A DNA stretch of 64,000 bases from GCA-2862585 sp049890295 (GCA_049890295.1 JBMHBP010000004.1:62001-126000); one strand, 5' to 3'. Numbered from the stretch's first letter, positions 44,171 through 52,280 are shown. Notes: generated by a model from the letters alone, not told the origin. Program-made: numbers and translations.

Positions 44171-45497
44171 AACACTCATTCGAAATGCTCAAATTGTCAA
44201 TGAAGGGCATTTATATCAATCGGATGTTTTAATTGAAAACGGGATTATTTCAAAAATCGCTCAAAAAATTGATGTCTACACTGATGAAATAATTGATGCA
44301 AATGGAAGCTTATTAATACCCGGTGTGATTGATGATCAAGTTCATTTTAGAGAACCAGGCTTAACCCATAAAGCTGATATCTATTGCGAGTCGAGAGCAG
44401 CTGTTGCTGGAGGAATTACGTCCTACATGGAAATGCCAAATACAGTCCCTCAAACTCTAACCCAAGACCTTCTGGAAGAAAAATATAACAAAGCGAGTCA
44501 AGTTTCACTGGCCAACTATTCTTTTTTTATGGGAGCGTCAAACGATAACTTAGATGAAGTTCTCAAAACAGACCCAAAAACAGTTGGAGCAATTAAAATT
44601 TTTATGGGCTCCTCAACCGGTAATATGTTAGTTGACAATAGGCAGGTTTTGGAAAAAATATTTCAGAAATCTAAAATGTTGATTGCTGTACACTGCGAAG
44701 ATGAGGAGACTATTAGAACAAATACAGAAAAAGCCAAAGCACAATTTGGTGAGGATATTCCTATTAATTATCATCCTGTAATAAGAAATGACGAGGCCTG
44801 TTATAAGTCATCGTCAATGGCTATTGAATTAGCTAAAAAATACAATACACGCTTACATGTTTTTCATTTAAGTACAGCTAAGGAATTGGACTTATTTAGA
44901 AACGATATTCCATTAGAAGAAAAGCGAATTACTGCTGAGGTTTGTATTCATCATTTATGGTTCAATGATAGTCAGTACGAAGAGAAGGGAACTCACATAA
45001 AATGGAATCCAGCCGTGAAATCAGAATATGATAGATCACAACTTTTTGAGGCAATGTTAGATGATAGGCTTGATATAATTGCTACTGATCATGCACCTCA
45101 TACTTTAGATGAAAAAAATAACACCTACCTCAAAGCTCCTTCTGGCGGTCCTTTGGTTCAACACGCTTTAGTGGCAATGCTAGAGTTCTATCATCAAGGA
45201 AAAATAGCTTTAGAAAAGATTGTGGAAAAAATGTGCCATGCCCCGGCTATTTGTTTTCAATTAAGTAATAGAGGATTTATTCGAGAAGGGTATGCTGCAG
45301 ACCTAGTACTAGTCGATTTAAATAAGCCTTGGCAAGTTGAAAAGAAAAATATTTTATATAAATGTGGTTGGTCTCCATTTGAAGGCACTACTTTTAAATC
45401 GAAAGTCACTCATACATGGGTAAACGGACATTTAGTTTATAAAGAAGGTGAATTTGATGAATCTAAAAAGGGAGCTAGGTTGCTATTCGATAGGTAA
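44163..45497 (+). CDS. pyrC: Dihydroorotase-like amidohydrolase (PyrC family)
   Basis: A 444-residue amidohydrolase annotated in this phylum as dihydroorotase (carbamoyl-aspartate to dihydroorotate, pyrimidine synthesis). IPGVIDDQVHFREPG (about 52-66) matches the metal-site strand, but the first His of the usual HxH pair is Gln59. Other ligands are seen: K145 in IKIFMGSSTG (carboxylated-lysine position), IAVHCEDE, LHVFHLST and ATDHAPHT. The start at ATG 44163 overlaps the glycosyltransferase by 8 bases; a longer frame would run far into that gene. A strong terminator follows. True dihydroorotase activity should be regarded as probable, not proven. Confidence 0.82.
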   Translation: MLKTLIRNAQIVNEGHLYQSDVLIENGIISKIAQKIDVYTDEIIDANGSLLIPGVIDDQVHFREPGLTHKADIYCESRAAVAGGITSYMEMPNTVPQTLTQDLLEEKYNKASQVSLANYSFFMGASNDNLDEVLKTDPKTVGAIKIFMGSSTGNMLVDNRQVLEKIFQKSKMLIAVHCEDEETIRTNTEKAKAQFGEDIPINYHPVIRNDEACYKSSSMAIELAKKYNTRLHVFHLSTAKELDLFRNDIPLEEKRITAEVCIHHLWFNDSQYEEKGTHIKWNPAVKSEYDRSQLFEAMLDDRLDIIATDHAPHTLDEKNNTYLKAPSGGPLVQHALVAMLEFYHQGKIALEKIVEKMCHAPAICFQLSNRGFIREGYAADLVLVDLNKPWQVEKKNILYKCGWSPFEGTTFKSKVTHTWVNGHLVYKEGEFDESKKGARLLFDR

Positions 45498-45525
45498 AAA
45501 AAAAAGGGCATTAGCCCCTTTTTTT
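45496..45525. terminator. Bidirectional terminator after pyrC
   Basis: AAAAAGGG at 45501-45508 pairs with CCCTTTTT at 45516-45523 around a 7-base loop, with A-runs on the left and T-runs on the right. It serves both pyrC and the convergent small lipoprotein gene. Confidence 0.8.
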
Positions 45526-45544
45526 AAAATTTGATATACGAAAA

Positions 45545-45751
45545 TTATTCAGCAGCTTCTTCAGTAGCTGTTGAATCTACTTCCATTTCCTCAGCTACGA
45601 CTTCAGTAGAGTCAGTCATTACTTCAGTAGTATCAGTAGTAGCCTCAACTGGAGCAGCTGTGTCTTCAGCTTCAGTGCTTTTTTCAGCAGGAGCACCACA
45701 AGCTACTAAGCCCGTTACTGCAATTGCTAGAATGTAAATTAAATTTTTCAT
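45545..45751 (-). CDS. Small acidic lipoprotein, Thr/Glu/Ala-rich
   Basis: A 68-residue protein with signal sequence MKNLIYILAIAVTGLVACG and a lipobox LVAC whose cysteine is residue 18. The mature part is low-complexity and acidic (VEATTDTTEVMTDSTEVV...), with no known domain. The opposite strand is also open over the same bases, but that frame has no signal peptide and consists of Ser/Val/Ala repeats, so I take the leftward gene as real. It is bounded by its own -7 box at 45777-45784 and the terminator. Function unknown. Confidence 0.7.
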   Translation of the reverse strand: MKNLIYILAIAVTGLVACGAPAEKSTEAEDTAAPVEATTDTTEVMTDSTEVVAEEMEVDSTATEEAAE

Positions 45752-45776
45752 TACGTAATATTTAATAATTAAAGTG

Positions 45777-45784
45777 CAAATATA
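45777..45784 (-). promoter_or_regulatory. -7 box of the small acidic lipoprotein
   Basis: The reverse strand reads TAtaTTTG, 25 bases before the ATG at 45751. Confidence 0.5.
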
Positions 45785-45812
45785 CTCTTATATATGTATT
45801 ATGAAAGTTGAT

Positions 45813-45820
45813 TACCTTTG
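45813..45820 (+). promoter_or_regulatory. -7 box of the DUF4296 lipoprotein
   Basis: TAccTTTG lies only 4 bases before ATG 45825, predicting a leaderless mRNA. Confidence 0.55.
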
Positions 45821-45824
45821 ATTT

Positions 45825-46160
45825 ATGAATAAATTTCTTTTAATAACTCTTCTGTTTTTGATAAATTGTAGTGGTCCAGAATCAAATTCTAGAGACTTTA
45901 TAAGCAAAGATCAAATGACTATAATTCTTAAAGAAAGACAATTAATAGTTTCTACTTTCAATACCTTTCAGTATGATGGAAAACTGGATGAATCAGTAGT
46001 AGATTCTTTATTGTCATCTGTATATTTAGAAATGGGATATTCTGAAAATCAATTTCAAACAAGTTGGAATTTTTATATGAATGATTCGAAGGGTGAACTT
46101 ATTGAAATATATGACAGTATCTTACATGAATTAGAGTATGACAAAGAAATTACTAGGTAG
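45825..46160 (+). CDS. DUF4296 family lipoprotein
   Basis: A 111-residue predicted lipoprotein: MNKFLLITLLFLINCSG, with lipobox cysteine at residue 15. The mature domain is helical, DFISKDQMTIILKERQLIVSTF...YLEMGYSENQFQTSWNFYMND, which matches the DUF4296 pattern known only in Bacteroidota. Its neighbours pyrC and the epimerase-type gene are the usual ones. Biochemical function is unknown. Converges on the epimerase with an 8-base overlap. Confidence 0.78.
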   Translation: MNKFLLITLLFLINCSGPESNSRDFISKDQMTIILKERQLIVSTFNTFQYDGKLDESVVDSLLSSVYLEMGYSENQFQTSWNFYMNDSKGELIEIYDSILHELEYDKEITR

Positions 46161-47160
46161 TTTGTTCTTTCAAAAACCACTTTCCATAGTTTGATACACT
46201 TTGTCTTATAGGTATAAAAGAGTAAGATAAATGATTTCTTACTTTCTCATTAGAATATTTATTGGTAATCATTGCTTTATTAGCTGTTTCTTTAGTTATC
46301 AACGGTTTTTTAGCCGTTACAACTGATTTTAGCCATTCAAGTCGCCAAGCAACTTCTTTAAGTAATGGGGTTACTTTTACAGACGGTTTTGGACGATTGA
46401 GCTCTTCAGCTATCCACTCAAAAACAGTTTTATATTTTAGGTTTTCAGCATTTATAATAAAACGTTCATTAATAATATCACTCTCTAATAACTGAACACT
46501 TATTTCTGCAACATCCAAGACATCCACATAGCCTGTTCCCCCAGACGAATAATACTTTAGACCTTGCCAAACTTTCTGAAACATTTGTGAGCTCCCTTTG
46601 TTCCAATCGCCTGGCCCTAGAACAATAGACGGATTAACAATAACCGCATTTAAACCCTCAGCAATTCCACGCCACACTTCTTGTTCTGATAGGTATTTGC
46701 TTCTAGAGTAAATAGTGTTGGTCTTATCTTCTTTCCAGTTACACTCTTCGTTTTTTATAGATAATGTCGGGTCATTTCCTAAAGCAGCTACTGAACTAAT
46801 GTGTAATAGTTTAGAAATATTAAGCTTTGAACAGCAGTTAACTATGTTGGCAGTACCATTTATATTTTGAGCTAACATTTGCTGAGCATCTTTGGCTGAA
46901 AAAGAAACTATTGCGGCACAATGGATTACCTTTTGGCACCCCTCTATAGCTTCATCTAATGATAAAAAATCAAGAATATCGCCATTGACCCACTCAATAC
47001 TTTTTAAAAGTTCGTTTTGTTGATAATGAGAAAATGTTGATTGAACAATTTTCATTGAGCTATTTTTTCTCTTCAAAGCTCTAACACTATGGCCATTTTG
47101 TAGTAATTTAAGGAGAATATGACTGCCTATTAAACCAGTTCCGCCAGTAACAAATATCAT
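46153..47160 (-). CDS. NAD-dependent epimerase/dehydratase (extended SDR) family protein
   Basis: A 335-residue extended short-chain dehydrogenase. The NAD loop IFVTGGTGLIGSH is at residues 2-14, and the catalytic YSRSKYLSE carries Tyr and Lys. A C-terminal substrate domain of about 120 residues follows. It resembles dihydroflavonol-reductase-like or NAD(P)H-sugar/steroid family members, but the substrate is not determinable. I start at ATG 47160; a longer frame from 47217 would cross the promoter. The -7 box is 4 bases upstream. Confidence 0.85.
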   Translation of the reverse strand: MIFVTGGTGLIGSHILLKLLQNGHSVRALKRKNSSMKIVQSTFSHYQQNELLKSIEWVNGDILDFLSLDEAIEGCQKVIHCAAIVSFSAKDAQQMLAQNINGTANIVNCCSKLNISKLLHISSVAALGNDPTLSIKNEECNWKEDKTNTIYSRSKYLSEQEVWRGIAEGLNAVIVNPSIVLGPGDWNKGSSQMFQKVWQGLKYYSSGGTGYVDVLDVAEISVQLLESDIINERFIINAENLKYKTVFEWIAEELNRPKPSVKVTPLLKEVAWRLEWLKSVVTAKKPLITKETANKAMITNKYSNEKVRNHLSYSFIPIRQSVSNYGKWFLKEQTT

Positions 47161-47164
47161 ATTA

Positions 47165-47172
47165 CAAAGGTA
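47165..47172 (-). promoter_or_regulatory. -7 box of the epimerase-family gene
   Basis: The reverse strand reads TAccTTTG, only 4 bases before ATG 47160; leaderless transcription is predicted. Confidence 0.55.
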
Positions 47173-47205
47173 GGTAAAAAAATAGCCCTTAATTCCCACA
47201 TTATT

Positions 47206-47213
47206 TATATTTG
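47206..47213 (+). promoter_or_regulatory. -7 box of tyrS
   Basis: TAtaTTTG lies 24 bases before the tyrS ATG at 47238. I saw no -33 TTTG at the usual spacing. Confidence 0.5.
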
Positions 47214-47237
47214 TCAAACTAAAAATAAACCTAACGA

Positions 47238-48506
47238 ATGAATTTTGTAAAAGAACTACAATGGAGAGGCATGATACACGATATTATGCCTGGAACAGAA
47301 GAGCAATTTGAAAAAGAATTAACTACTGCTTATATAGGTTTTGACCCTACTGCTGATTCCTTACACATTGGTTCATTGGTTCAAATCATGATTTTAGTCC
47401 ACCTACAACGATGTGGACACAAGCCTATTGCACTGATGGGAGGTGCCACCGGAATGGTGGGTGACCCTTCTGGTAAATCTAAAGAAAGAAATATGCTTTC
47501 TGAGGAAGTACTACAACATAATTTACAATGTGTGCAAAAACAAATGACAAAATTTTTAGATTTTGACTGTGGTGAAACGTCTGCCGAAATACTAAATAAT
47601 TATGACTGGTTTAAAGACTTTTCATTTTTAGACTTTATTAGAGAAGTTGGTAAATATATTTCTATAAATTATATGATGGCTAAAGACTCAGTGAAGTCAC
47701 GATTGGAAAGTGGCATGAGTTTCACAGAGTTTAGCTATCAGCTGGTACAAGGCTATGATTTTTATTGGTTATTTTCTAACAAAAACTGTAAAGTACAGTT
47801 AGGCGGTTCTGATCAGTGGGGGAATATAACTACTGGAACAGAATTTATTCGACGTAAAGAAGGGGGTGAAGCTTTTGCAGTTACTACTCCTCTTATTAAG
47901 AAAGCCGATGGTGGTAAGTTTGGAAAAACAGAAGATGGTAATGTATGGTTAGATAAAGACCTGACTTCACCCTATAAGTTTTATCAATTTTGGTTAAACT
48001 CATCTGATGATGATGTGAAAAATTATATACGTATTTTTACATTACTCAGCCAAGAGGATATTGAACAAATAGAACAAGAACATGAACAAGCACCTCATTT
48101 GAGACTATTACAAAAAACACTAGCAAAAGATATTACCACTCGAGTACATTCTAAAGAAGATTATGAGTCTGCACTAAAAGCATCAAATATTTTATTCGGC
48201 AAATCTACTTCAGAAGATCTTTTGTCTTTAGATGAGGAAACATTCCTATCAGTATTTGAAGGAGTACCACAATTTAGAGTTACTCAAAGTGATTTAGATT
48301 CTGATATTTTAAGTTTTGTTGCTGAAAAGACTCATGTTTTTTCCTCAAAAGGTGAGGCTAGACGAATGATTCAGAGTAATGCTGTAAGTATTAACAAAGA
48401 AAAAATAGGATTAGAGGCAACACTTTCTATTTCAAACCTAATTGCTGACAAATACCTTTTAGTACAAAAAGGAAAGAAGAACTATTTTCTAATTATTGTA
48501 GATTAA
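47238..48506 (+). CDS. tyrS: Tyrosyl-tRNA synthetase
   Basis: This 422-residue class I synthetase charges tRNA-Tyr. FDPTADSLHIGSLVQI has the HIGH-equivalent HIGS at 43-46, and QLGGSDQWGNITTG contains the tyrosine-binding site. KFGKTEDGN is the KMSKS-equivalent loop. The last 60-70 residues form the S4-like RNA-binding domain (SSKGEARRMIQSNAVSIN). It overlaps the convergent NTF2-like gene by 4 bases. Confidence 0.97.
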   Translation: MNFVKELQWRGMIHDIMPGTEEQFEKELTTAYIGFDPTADSLHIGSLVQIMILVHLQRCGHKPIALMGGATGMVGDPSGKSKERNMLSEEVLQHNLQCVQKQMTKFLDFDCGETSAEILNNYDWFKDFSFLDFIREVGKYISINYMMAKDSVKSRLESGMSFTEFSYQLVQGYDFYWLFSNKNCKVQLGGSDQWGNITTGTEFIRRKEGGEAFAVTTPLIKKADGGKFGKTEDGNVWLDKDLTSPYKFYQFWLNSSDDDVKNYIRIFTLLSQEDIEQIEQEHEQAPHLRLLQKTLAKDITTRVHSKEDYESALKASNILFGKSTSEDLLSLDEETFLSVFEGVPQFRVTQSDLDSDILSFVAEKTHVFSSKGEARRMIQSNAVSINKEKIGLEATLSISNLIADKYLLVQKGKKNYFLIIVD

Positions 48507-48916
48507 GGAAGTGAAGAATGGTGAAGATTTATTTTTAACTCACCATTTTCTAAAACATAGCCAAAACTGTATTCAACTTTGGTATCTTCACCATTGTTAT
48601 CCGTAAAAAAGTAGTGACCAACGGCAAATGCTTGCTTTTCACCGACAGTGACCTTGACGTTTTCAAATCTAACATTTGTCCAAGGCTTGAGAGCAAAACC
48701 ATTGTCCTCGGCTATATTACCGCCCACAAAATAAGAAATGATATCCCTATGATTGGTTCTGAATGCTTCAATCTTTGCCATTGTAGGTTTCATCATTACT
48801 TCATTGGAGTAATGTTCTGTTACAAAATCAGAGGCAGAAATTGCTTCTTTGCCAATCATTACTACTCCATTACCCCATGATTGTTGGGCATCTAAAACTT
48901 GTTGTTCGTTTATCAT
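48503..48916 (-). CDS. NTF2-like (SnoaL/CaMKII-association type) protein
   Basis: A 137-residue protein with a cone-like alpha+beta NTF2 pattern: an N-terminal helix EQQVLDAQQSWGNGVVMIG, then strands ending in GKQ-like AFAVGHYFFTDNNGEDTKVEYSFGYVLENGELKINLHHSSLP. Such domains occur in enzymes and binding proteins alike, so no reaction can be given. No signal peptide is present. It seems monocistronic. The 124-base gap upstream (48917-49040) holds the next gene's promoter. Confidence 0.7.
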   Translation of the reverse strand: MINEQQVLDAQQSWGNGVVMIGKEAISASDFVTEHYSNEVMMKPTMAKIEAFRTNHRDIISYFVGGNIAEDNGFALKPWTNVRFENVKVTVGEKQAFAVGHYFFTDNNGEDTKVEYSFGYVLENGELKINLHHSSLP

Positions 48917-49009
48917 GTCCGCAATTTATTATTTTATTAAAAACTGTACAAATTTGAATGTTTATTAGTGTTTAAAGGCTTTTATGTTATGAAATTGTTA
49001 AATTTTTGT

Positions 49010-49017
49010 TATATTTG
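49010..49017 (+). promoter_or_regulatory. -7 box of the orphan lipoprotein
   Basis: TAtaTTTG lies 23 bases before ATG 49041 in a very AT-rich gap. Confidence 0.45.
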
Positions 49018-49040
49018 TGTATTAATTAAAATTTTGTGAT

Positions 49041-49400
49041 ATGAAAACTATCTTATTAATAACAACAGTTGCTTTGCTCTCTTCTTGCACGTTAAGTGAA
49101 ATGACTAGTCAGTCAAATTATAAAATCGCAGAGCTTTCAGATGATGAGTTAGCACGATTTGAAGCAAAAGGAAAAAGTCTATTCTACAATAACGAAAAAG
49201 TAGCGACCATTGGAAGTCTTGACTATGAATACTATGAAGGTAATTATATAATGGAAGTAAGTATGATTCAACATTCAGCTATTTATAACGAAATGACTGA
49301 AAAAATTGCCTACTACATGTCATCCAATTACCCAGAAGCTAAAATAGAGGTAAAAGTAGAGCGAGAAGCTTACGATATGTATGGTTTAAATAACAAATAA
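49041..49400 (+). CDS. Orphan lipoprotein of unknown function
   Basis: A 119-residue predicted lipoprotein: MKTILLITTVALLSSCTLSE, with the lipobox cysteine at residue 16. The mature part begins with a short helix, ELSDDELARFEAKG, and continues with beta-rich segments (SLFYNNEKVATIGSLDYEYYEGNYIMEVSM). It ends in an alternating charged strand AKIEVKVEREAYDMYG. I know no family for it. It is convergent with the GNAT gene (15-base overlap). Confidence 0.65.
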   Translation: MKTILLITTVALLSSCTLSEMTSQSNYKIAELSDDELARFEAKGKSLFYNNEKVATIGSLDYEYYEGNYIMEVSMIQHSAIYNEMTEKIAYYMSSNYPEAKIEVKVEREAYDMYGLNNK

Positions 49401-49895
49401 TTTTTCAAAACAGAAGTATACGTCCTTGTGTGGTTTAAGTTTTATATGACCCAGCTGTTTGTAGCCCATGCGCTTGTAAAAGTCAATGGCTTTAGGGTTA
49501 TTAATGTAGGTGTCTAGTCTCATTGAAGTACAACCACTTTTCTTTGCTAATTGTTCTGCAAATAACATCATTTGCTTTCCTACTCCCTTGTGCCAAACAC
49601 TTTCTTTAGCACAAAGTCGATGAACAACCATAAAATTATTGCTTTTATCCTCCCAATTGATGCTTAAATAACTTTGGTCTTGTATGCGGTCAATTTTTAT
49701 TCCAGAGACAATCTCATTATTAAGATTGCCAACATAATAGTCACCAATTTCTAAGTCCTTTTGAATAACTTCTCTACTAGGGTAAGTGTCGTCCCATTGG
49801 TCAATACCTAAGGCTATCATTCCACAGACGCATGAGTTGTAAACAGCCATAATATCATCCAAATCTTTAGCTACAGCTTGTCGTATAGAAATCAT
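49386..49895 (-). CDS. GNAT-family N-acetyltransferase
   Basis: A 169-residue acetyltransferase of the GNAT fold, from ATG 49895. The N-terminal SIRQAVAKDLDDIMAVYNSC, the acetyl-CoA pyrophosphate loop HKGVGKQMMLFAEQLA and the C-terminal SMRLDTYINNPKAIDFYKRMGY are all in order. The acceptor (amine or protein) is unknown. The start codon overlaps the LuxE-like gene's stop by 4 bases (ATGA), so the two are translationally coupled. Confidence 0.88.
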   Translation of the reverse strand: MISIRQAVAKDLDDIMAVYNSCVCGMIALGIDQWDDTYPSREVIQKDLEIGDYYVGNLNNEIVSGIKIDRIQDQSYLSINWEDKSNNFMVVHRLCAKESVWHKGVGKQMMLFAEQLAKKSGCTSMRLDTYINNPKAIDFYKRMGYKQLGHIKLKPHKDVYFCFEKLFVI

Positions 49896-50851
49896 TGTTC
49901 TAAAAGTAAGTTGCAACCCCTGATATCGGCTTGAGTAAATCGTCCTTTAAGTTCAAATCTGTTATCATCACGAGTTTGACCTAAATCTTCTGTAGCAATA
50001 AACGAACAGGAGTGTATATTTGCTAGGTCAATAATATTAATACCACCTGTTTTTCCATGAGGAAGAAGACTCAAAGGGTCTTGAGGTTCTCTAATAATAA
50101 TTTTCATCCAAGGCGGAGTCTGAAAAATACCACCCCCATTTGAGTAGGCTTGAGAAAGTAATTCCGTCATTCCATATTCGGAATGTATATTTTCAATTTG
50201 AAAAGCTGTTTTTAATTCATGGTGCAGTTCTTGTTTGGTCATTTCAGCTCGTTTGCCTTTCATACCGCCTGTTTCCATGACTATTGTATCCTCTAATTTC
50301 TGTGGAAATTGTTCTGCCAGGTCAAGAAGTGCATAACTTACCCCAATAAGTAAGGTTTTTCGTTTAGTACTTTCATTCAAAACGGCATTAAGCTGATCTA
50401 GGTTGTGAAGATAAAAACCACTTTTTGGGTCTTGGCTATCTTTTATTAAATGTTCACACATGTAGACTAAAGATGAACCTTCTCTTTCTAGATATGAAGG
50501 CAAGAGAGCCAATATACGGTAGTTGGCAGGATTGCCGTAAAATAGCTCAAAACCTTTTCTAAAGCTTTTGGTGTATAGATTAAGGTCTGCCACATGATGA
50601 TGACTATTTTCTTGTCCTGTTGTCCCGCTACTTTTAAAAACTATTTCAGCAGATTTTTCATTAGCTAAAATAGTATGGCTTTTAAAAAATGAAATAGGTA
50701 AAAACGGTATAGATGCAATGGAAGTAACACTATCAACTGGCGTCTTCAATAAATCTAGATAGTGTTTGTATATTTCACAGTTACTAGCTTGTAAACGAAA
50801 TATTTTAAGGGCTATTTCCTCAAAGGACAGTTGAGTATCAAACACTTCCAT
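49892..50851 (-). CDS. LuxE-like acyl-protein synthetase / AMP-forming ligase
   Basis: This 319-residue protein belongs to the LuxE-related branch of adenylate-forming enzymes, which activate fatty acids with ATP and transfer the acyl group. The phosphate-binding SSGTTGQ is at 74-80, and IHSEYGMTELLSQAYSNGGG carries the A5-like YGMTE motif near residue 220. The FIATEDLGQTRDDNRFELKGR segment corresponds to the late Asp/Arg motif. There are no luxCDAB genes here, so bioluminescence is not implied. Its product may be passed to the coupled GNAT or to a polysaccharide or lipid pathway; this is inference. Confidence 0.82.
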   Translation of the reverse strand: MEVFDTQLSFEEIALKIFRLQASNCEIYKHYLDLLKTPVDSVTSIASIPFLPISFFKSHTILANEKSAEIVFKSSGTTGQENSHHHVADLNLYTKSFRKGFELFYGNPANYRILALLPSYLEREGSSLVYMCEHLIKDSQDPKSGFYLHNLDQLNAVLNESTKRKTLLIGVSYALLDLAEQFPQKLEDTIVMETGGMKGKRAEMTKQELHHELKTAFQIENIHSEYGMTELLSQAYSNGGGIFQTPPWMKIIIREPQDPLSLLPHGKTGGINIIDLANIHSCSFIATEDLGQTRDDNRFELKGRFTQADIRGCNLLLEQ

Positions 50852-50920
50852 ATTACAAAACTAAATAAAAAACAGCTCTATTAGCCTTGAATATTGAACA
50901 TAAAGATTATTGTTCTGTAG

Positions 50921-52063
50921 TTAAAACCCTAATTTTCCAAAGAATTTAGAAAGACCTGCTAAAAATTCTCTTGGCATTTCTACTAACATAGAATTAAAAC
51001 TTAATTGATCGTTAACACCTATGGCAATGGCAATAGATATAATCAATCCTATTAGGGCATATGAAAAATCTTTAATAAGCAGTTTAAATGCTGTAGCTGT
51101 ACTATTTTCTCCGGTATTTCGGATAGCCATAGCCACTTCTCTACCACCCAAGAGTCCAATAAACACCCATGTTGTACTCATTGGTACTTGAGAGTATAGT
51201 TTAAAGTAGAATAAGATAATACAGTAAATAAAATCGATGATAGTGGCAAAACGAACATCGTTAACCACAGATTTTTCGGTAACAATTTTTTGAATTCTAC
51301 CCCCCTTATAGTAGAGAAGTAGTCCCAACCCAATAAATACTACACCGGCAAAACCTAAAAACTGAATAAAACTCATGCTTCTAGGTAAGTAAACCGCTAT
51401 GTTTGCGGCATCTTGCATAAGCCAAACCGACCATAGTGTGCCGCTAGTTAACCATTGAGCGATTGTCCATCCAAACTTTGCTTTTCCAGTAAACACGCGT
51501 TTTGCCCATCTAGATATTAGCATAAATAAGCCAAAGCCAAAGAAGAAAGCCAATACATAACCACTCATACTTTTTGCTAATACTTGACCTACTGCGGCAG
51601 GAGCGGCAGCAAAGGAAGTTAGTAAAATGAAAGTAGTTGAAACTGGCATTCTAAGCCTAGTTAAAATGAGTAAAAAAACAGGAGCAGCTATTTGAAGGAA
51701 ATGAAATTCTGTAGGGCTCTTCTCAAACCCCTTGGCCATGAGACGTCCATGACTGACATCACCGTTGAAAGTAAACCACGAATAGCCTACCGTAAATAAA
51801 AAAATTCCGCCAATAAATATCCACAATACCCACCATTTTTTGTCTTGATTAGAGGCGATAAACGTTCCAATAGTTTGAATGCTATCGTTGGCAACAGCTG
51901 CATAAGCTGCAAAAATAAAACCAACCCACATACCAAGCTGCGGGTAAGGAGTAGCAAACATAGCAATCATGAATGCGACAACGATGAAGGTCAAAAAGTT
52001 TCGCTCATCTTTGTTAACGACTAACTGAGTTGTGCTTCGGAAGTTGGAAAATAATTTTTTCAT
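50921..52063 (-). CDS. PiT-family-like inorganic phosphate transporter
   Basis: A 380-residue inner-membrane protein with about nine to ten transmembrane helices. It carries two PiT-like repeats: AAVANDSIQTIGT near 54-66 (related to the family's GANDxxN signature) with RMPVSTTFILLTSFAAAP, and later QVPMSTTWVFIGLLGGREVAM. The call as a phosphate/cation symporter rests on these motifs and on the adjacent PhoB/PhoR-like pair. The signature is divergent from classical PitA, so another anion is possible. A 29-residue ORF lies 11 bases upstream. Confidence 0.75.
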   Translation of the reverse strand: MKKLFSNFRSTTQLVVNKDERNFLTFIVVAFMIAMFATPYPQLGMWVGFIFAAYAAVANDSIQTIGTFIASNQDKKWWVLWIFIGGIFLFTVGYSWFTFNGDVSHGRLMAKGFEKSPTEFHFLQIAAPVFLLILTRLRMPVSTTFILLTSFAAAPAAVGQVLAKSMSGYVLAFFFGFGLFMLISRWAKRVFTGKAKFGWTIAQWLTSGTLWSVWLMQDAANIAVYLPRSMSFIQFLGFAGVVFIGLGLLLYYKGGRIQKIVTEKSVVNDVRFATIIDFIYCIILFYFKLYSQVPMSTTWVFIGLLGGREVAMAIRNTGENSTATAFKLLIKDFSYALIGLIISIAIAIGVNDQLSFNSMLVEMPREFLAGLSKFFGKLGF

Positions 52064-52074
52064 AAAACCAATAA

Positions 52075-52164
52075 CTAAAGTAGTGCCACAGTATAAACAG
52101 CAACCATTAAAATCACGTAGAGTAATTTGCTGATATCGACTTTTTTAGGGGTAGTTGGTTCCAT
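52075..52164 (-). CDS. Putative 29-residue membrane protein upstream of the PiT-like transporter
   Basis: ATG at 52164 (reverse strand) opens a 29-codon frame ending TAG at 52075-52077: MEPTTPKKVDISKLL followed by a hydrophobic helix of about 16 residues (LYVILMVAVYTVALL). A short polar, basic N-terminus before one transmembrane helix predicts an inner-membrane micro-protein. Its stop is 11 bases before the transporter start, so they should share a transcript, as in known small membrane partners of transporters. It is below ordinary gene-calling length. Function is inferred only from position. Confidence 0.55.
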   Translation of the reverse strand: MEPTTPKKVDISKLLYVILMVAVYTVALL

Positions 52165-52252
52165 AATAAAAATGTGAAATTTATTTTTGCAAGTTAATTT
52201 AATTAGCCAATTTTAAAAAGCCTTTGAAAGTCAAAATAATATAAAGCAATTG

Positions 52253-52280
52253 TTAATTAAATGTTAAATAACATTAAACT
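52253..52280. promoter_or_regulatory. Candidate response-regulator repeats between transporter and two-component genes
   Basis: TTAATT (52253), TTAAAT (52264) and TAAACT (52275) start 11 bases apart, one helical turn. This is the spacing of PhoB/PhoP-type direct repeats, and the hexamers resemble the PhoP TTAACA unit. The region is very AT-rich, so chance is a serious alternative. Confidence 0.25.

Noticed and set aside
45531..45737. Rightward Ser/Val/Ala-rich frame opposite the small lipoprotein
   Set aside because: It lacks a signal peptide and is a by-product of the Thr/Glu-repeat codons; the leftward frame has a perfect lipobox, promoter and terminator.
49892..50851. LuxE-like gene as evidence for bioluminescence
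   Set aside because: No luciferase or reductase genes nearby; LuxE-like ligases serve other pathways.
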